Origin: Bacteroides sp. CAG:545
GTDB lineage: Bacteria; Bacteroidota; Bacteroidia; Bacteroidales; UBA932
Length of the DNA: 64,000 nt
Direction of reading: 5' to 3'
Assembly (NCBI GenBank): GCA_000432515.1
Contig: HF996056.1
Span: 11,013-75,012 of the forward strand
The notes beneath the pieces were generated by a model, which worked only from the letters and a program-made list of their open reading frames with translations, was not told where the DNA came from and ran no database searches. The translations under genes and the position numbers were made by a program. Position 1 is the stretch's first letter. Each line of letters opens with the position of its first letter. This document shows positions 63,910 to 64,000 of this stretch, in pieces.

Positions 63910-64000
63910 TAGGCTTGCTTTTCCGTAGATGAGCGGGCTTGTTATGCTTTGGAACCTCCTGACTACGGTCCGGATAAAATCAGATGAGGTATGATTACGA

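Overview
The window is a piece of a Bacteroidota chromosome, most likely from a gut- or rumen-type member of the Bacteroidales. The evidence is a SusC/SusD polysaccharide utilization locus (PUL) with a hybrid two-component regulator, the Bacteroidales type of V-ATPase operon (E, DUF2764, A, B, D, I, K), DUF4831, an M16 peptidase with a signal peptide, long-form GDP-fucose synthase, and repeated use of the Bacteroidota -7 promoter element TAnnTTTG. No rRNA, tRNA or CRISPR array was recognised.

Positions 1-9400 are a decaying accessory region. It holds a TPR/retropepsin-like protease gene with a frameshift and an in-frame stop, a small gene with a stop, an intact secreted SH3/DUF3761 protein, a heavily damaged VWA gene beside an intact VWA paralogue, a broken small gene, a 3' stump of class II fructose-bisphosphate aldolase, an intact two-gene unit (GHKL ATPase plus STAS-like DUF4325 protein), and an ECF sigma region-4 stump. 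Two non-coding stretches (5045-6190 and 8097-9393) carry REP-like palindromes, a 122-bp direct repeat with an 11-bp inverted end, a perfect 20-bp stem palindrome and a purine-rich 12-bp/44-bp tandem repeat.

Positions 9400-20850 are mostly housekeeping: rpsF-rpsR-rplI, GDP-fucose synthesis (gmd, fcl), dTDP-rhamnose precursor genes (rfbA divergent from rfbC-rfbB), an M16 peptidase divergent from a LysR regulator, and a secreted alpha/beta hydrolase. The 3' ends of fcl and rfbB overlap by 67 bp. Positions 20970-28250 hold the V-ATPase operon; its K subunit appears to keep a sodium-type binding site.

Positions 28270-47320 are the PUL: a secreted aldose epimerase (divergent), a fimbrillin-like lipoprotein, a hybrid two-component system (HTCS) regulator, SusC, SusD, a DUF5107/TPR protein and two sialidase-fold lipoproteins with CBM9-like ends. 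The regulator is frameshifted at a GGCT x3 tract, and the DUF5107 gene is frameshifted by a 35-bp tandem duplication. A shared upstream motif lies exactly 61 bp before an ACTTTG element at both the fimbrillin-like gene and susC, which makes it the best candidate for the HTCS operator.

Positions 47360-63840 contain an AAA ATPase behind a large inverted repeat, an RND efflux system in which permease and outer-membrane factor are one 1502-residue ORF, a POT transporter, an LpxL-type acyltransferase, DUF4831, pepD, a MurNAc/GlcNAc kinase overlapping murQ overlapping recR, mntP and an NhaC antiporter. Several genes carry single indels or lost stops. Without reads it cannot be decided whether all of these are biological or whether some are assembly errors.
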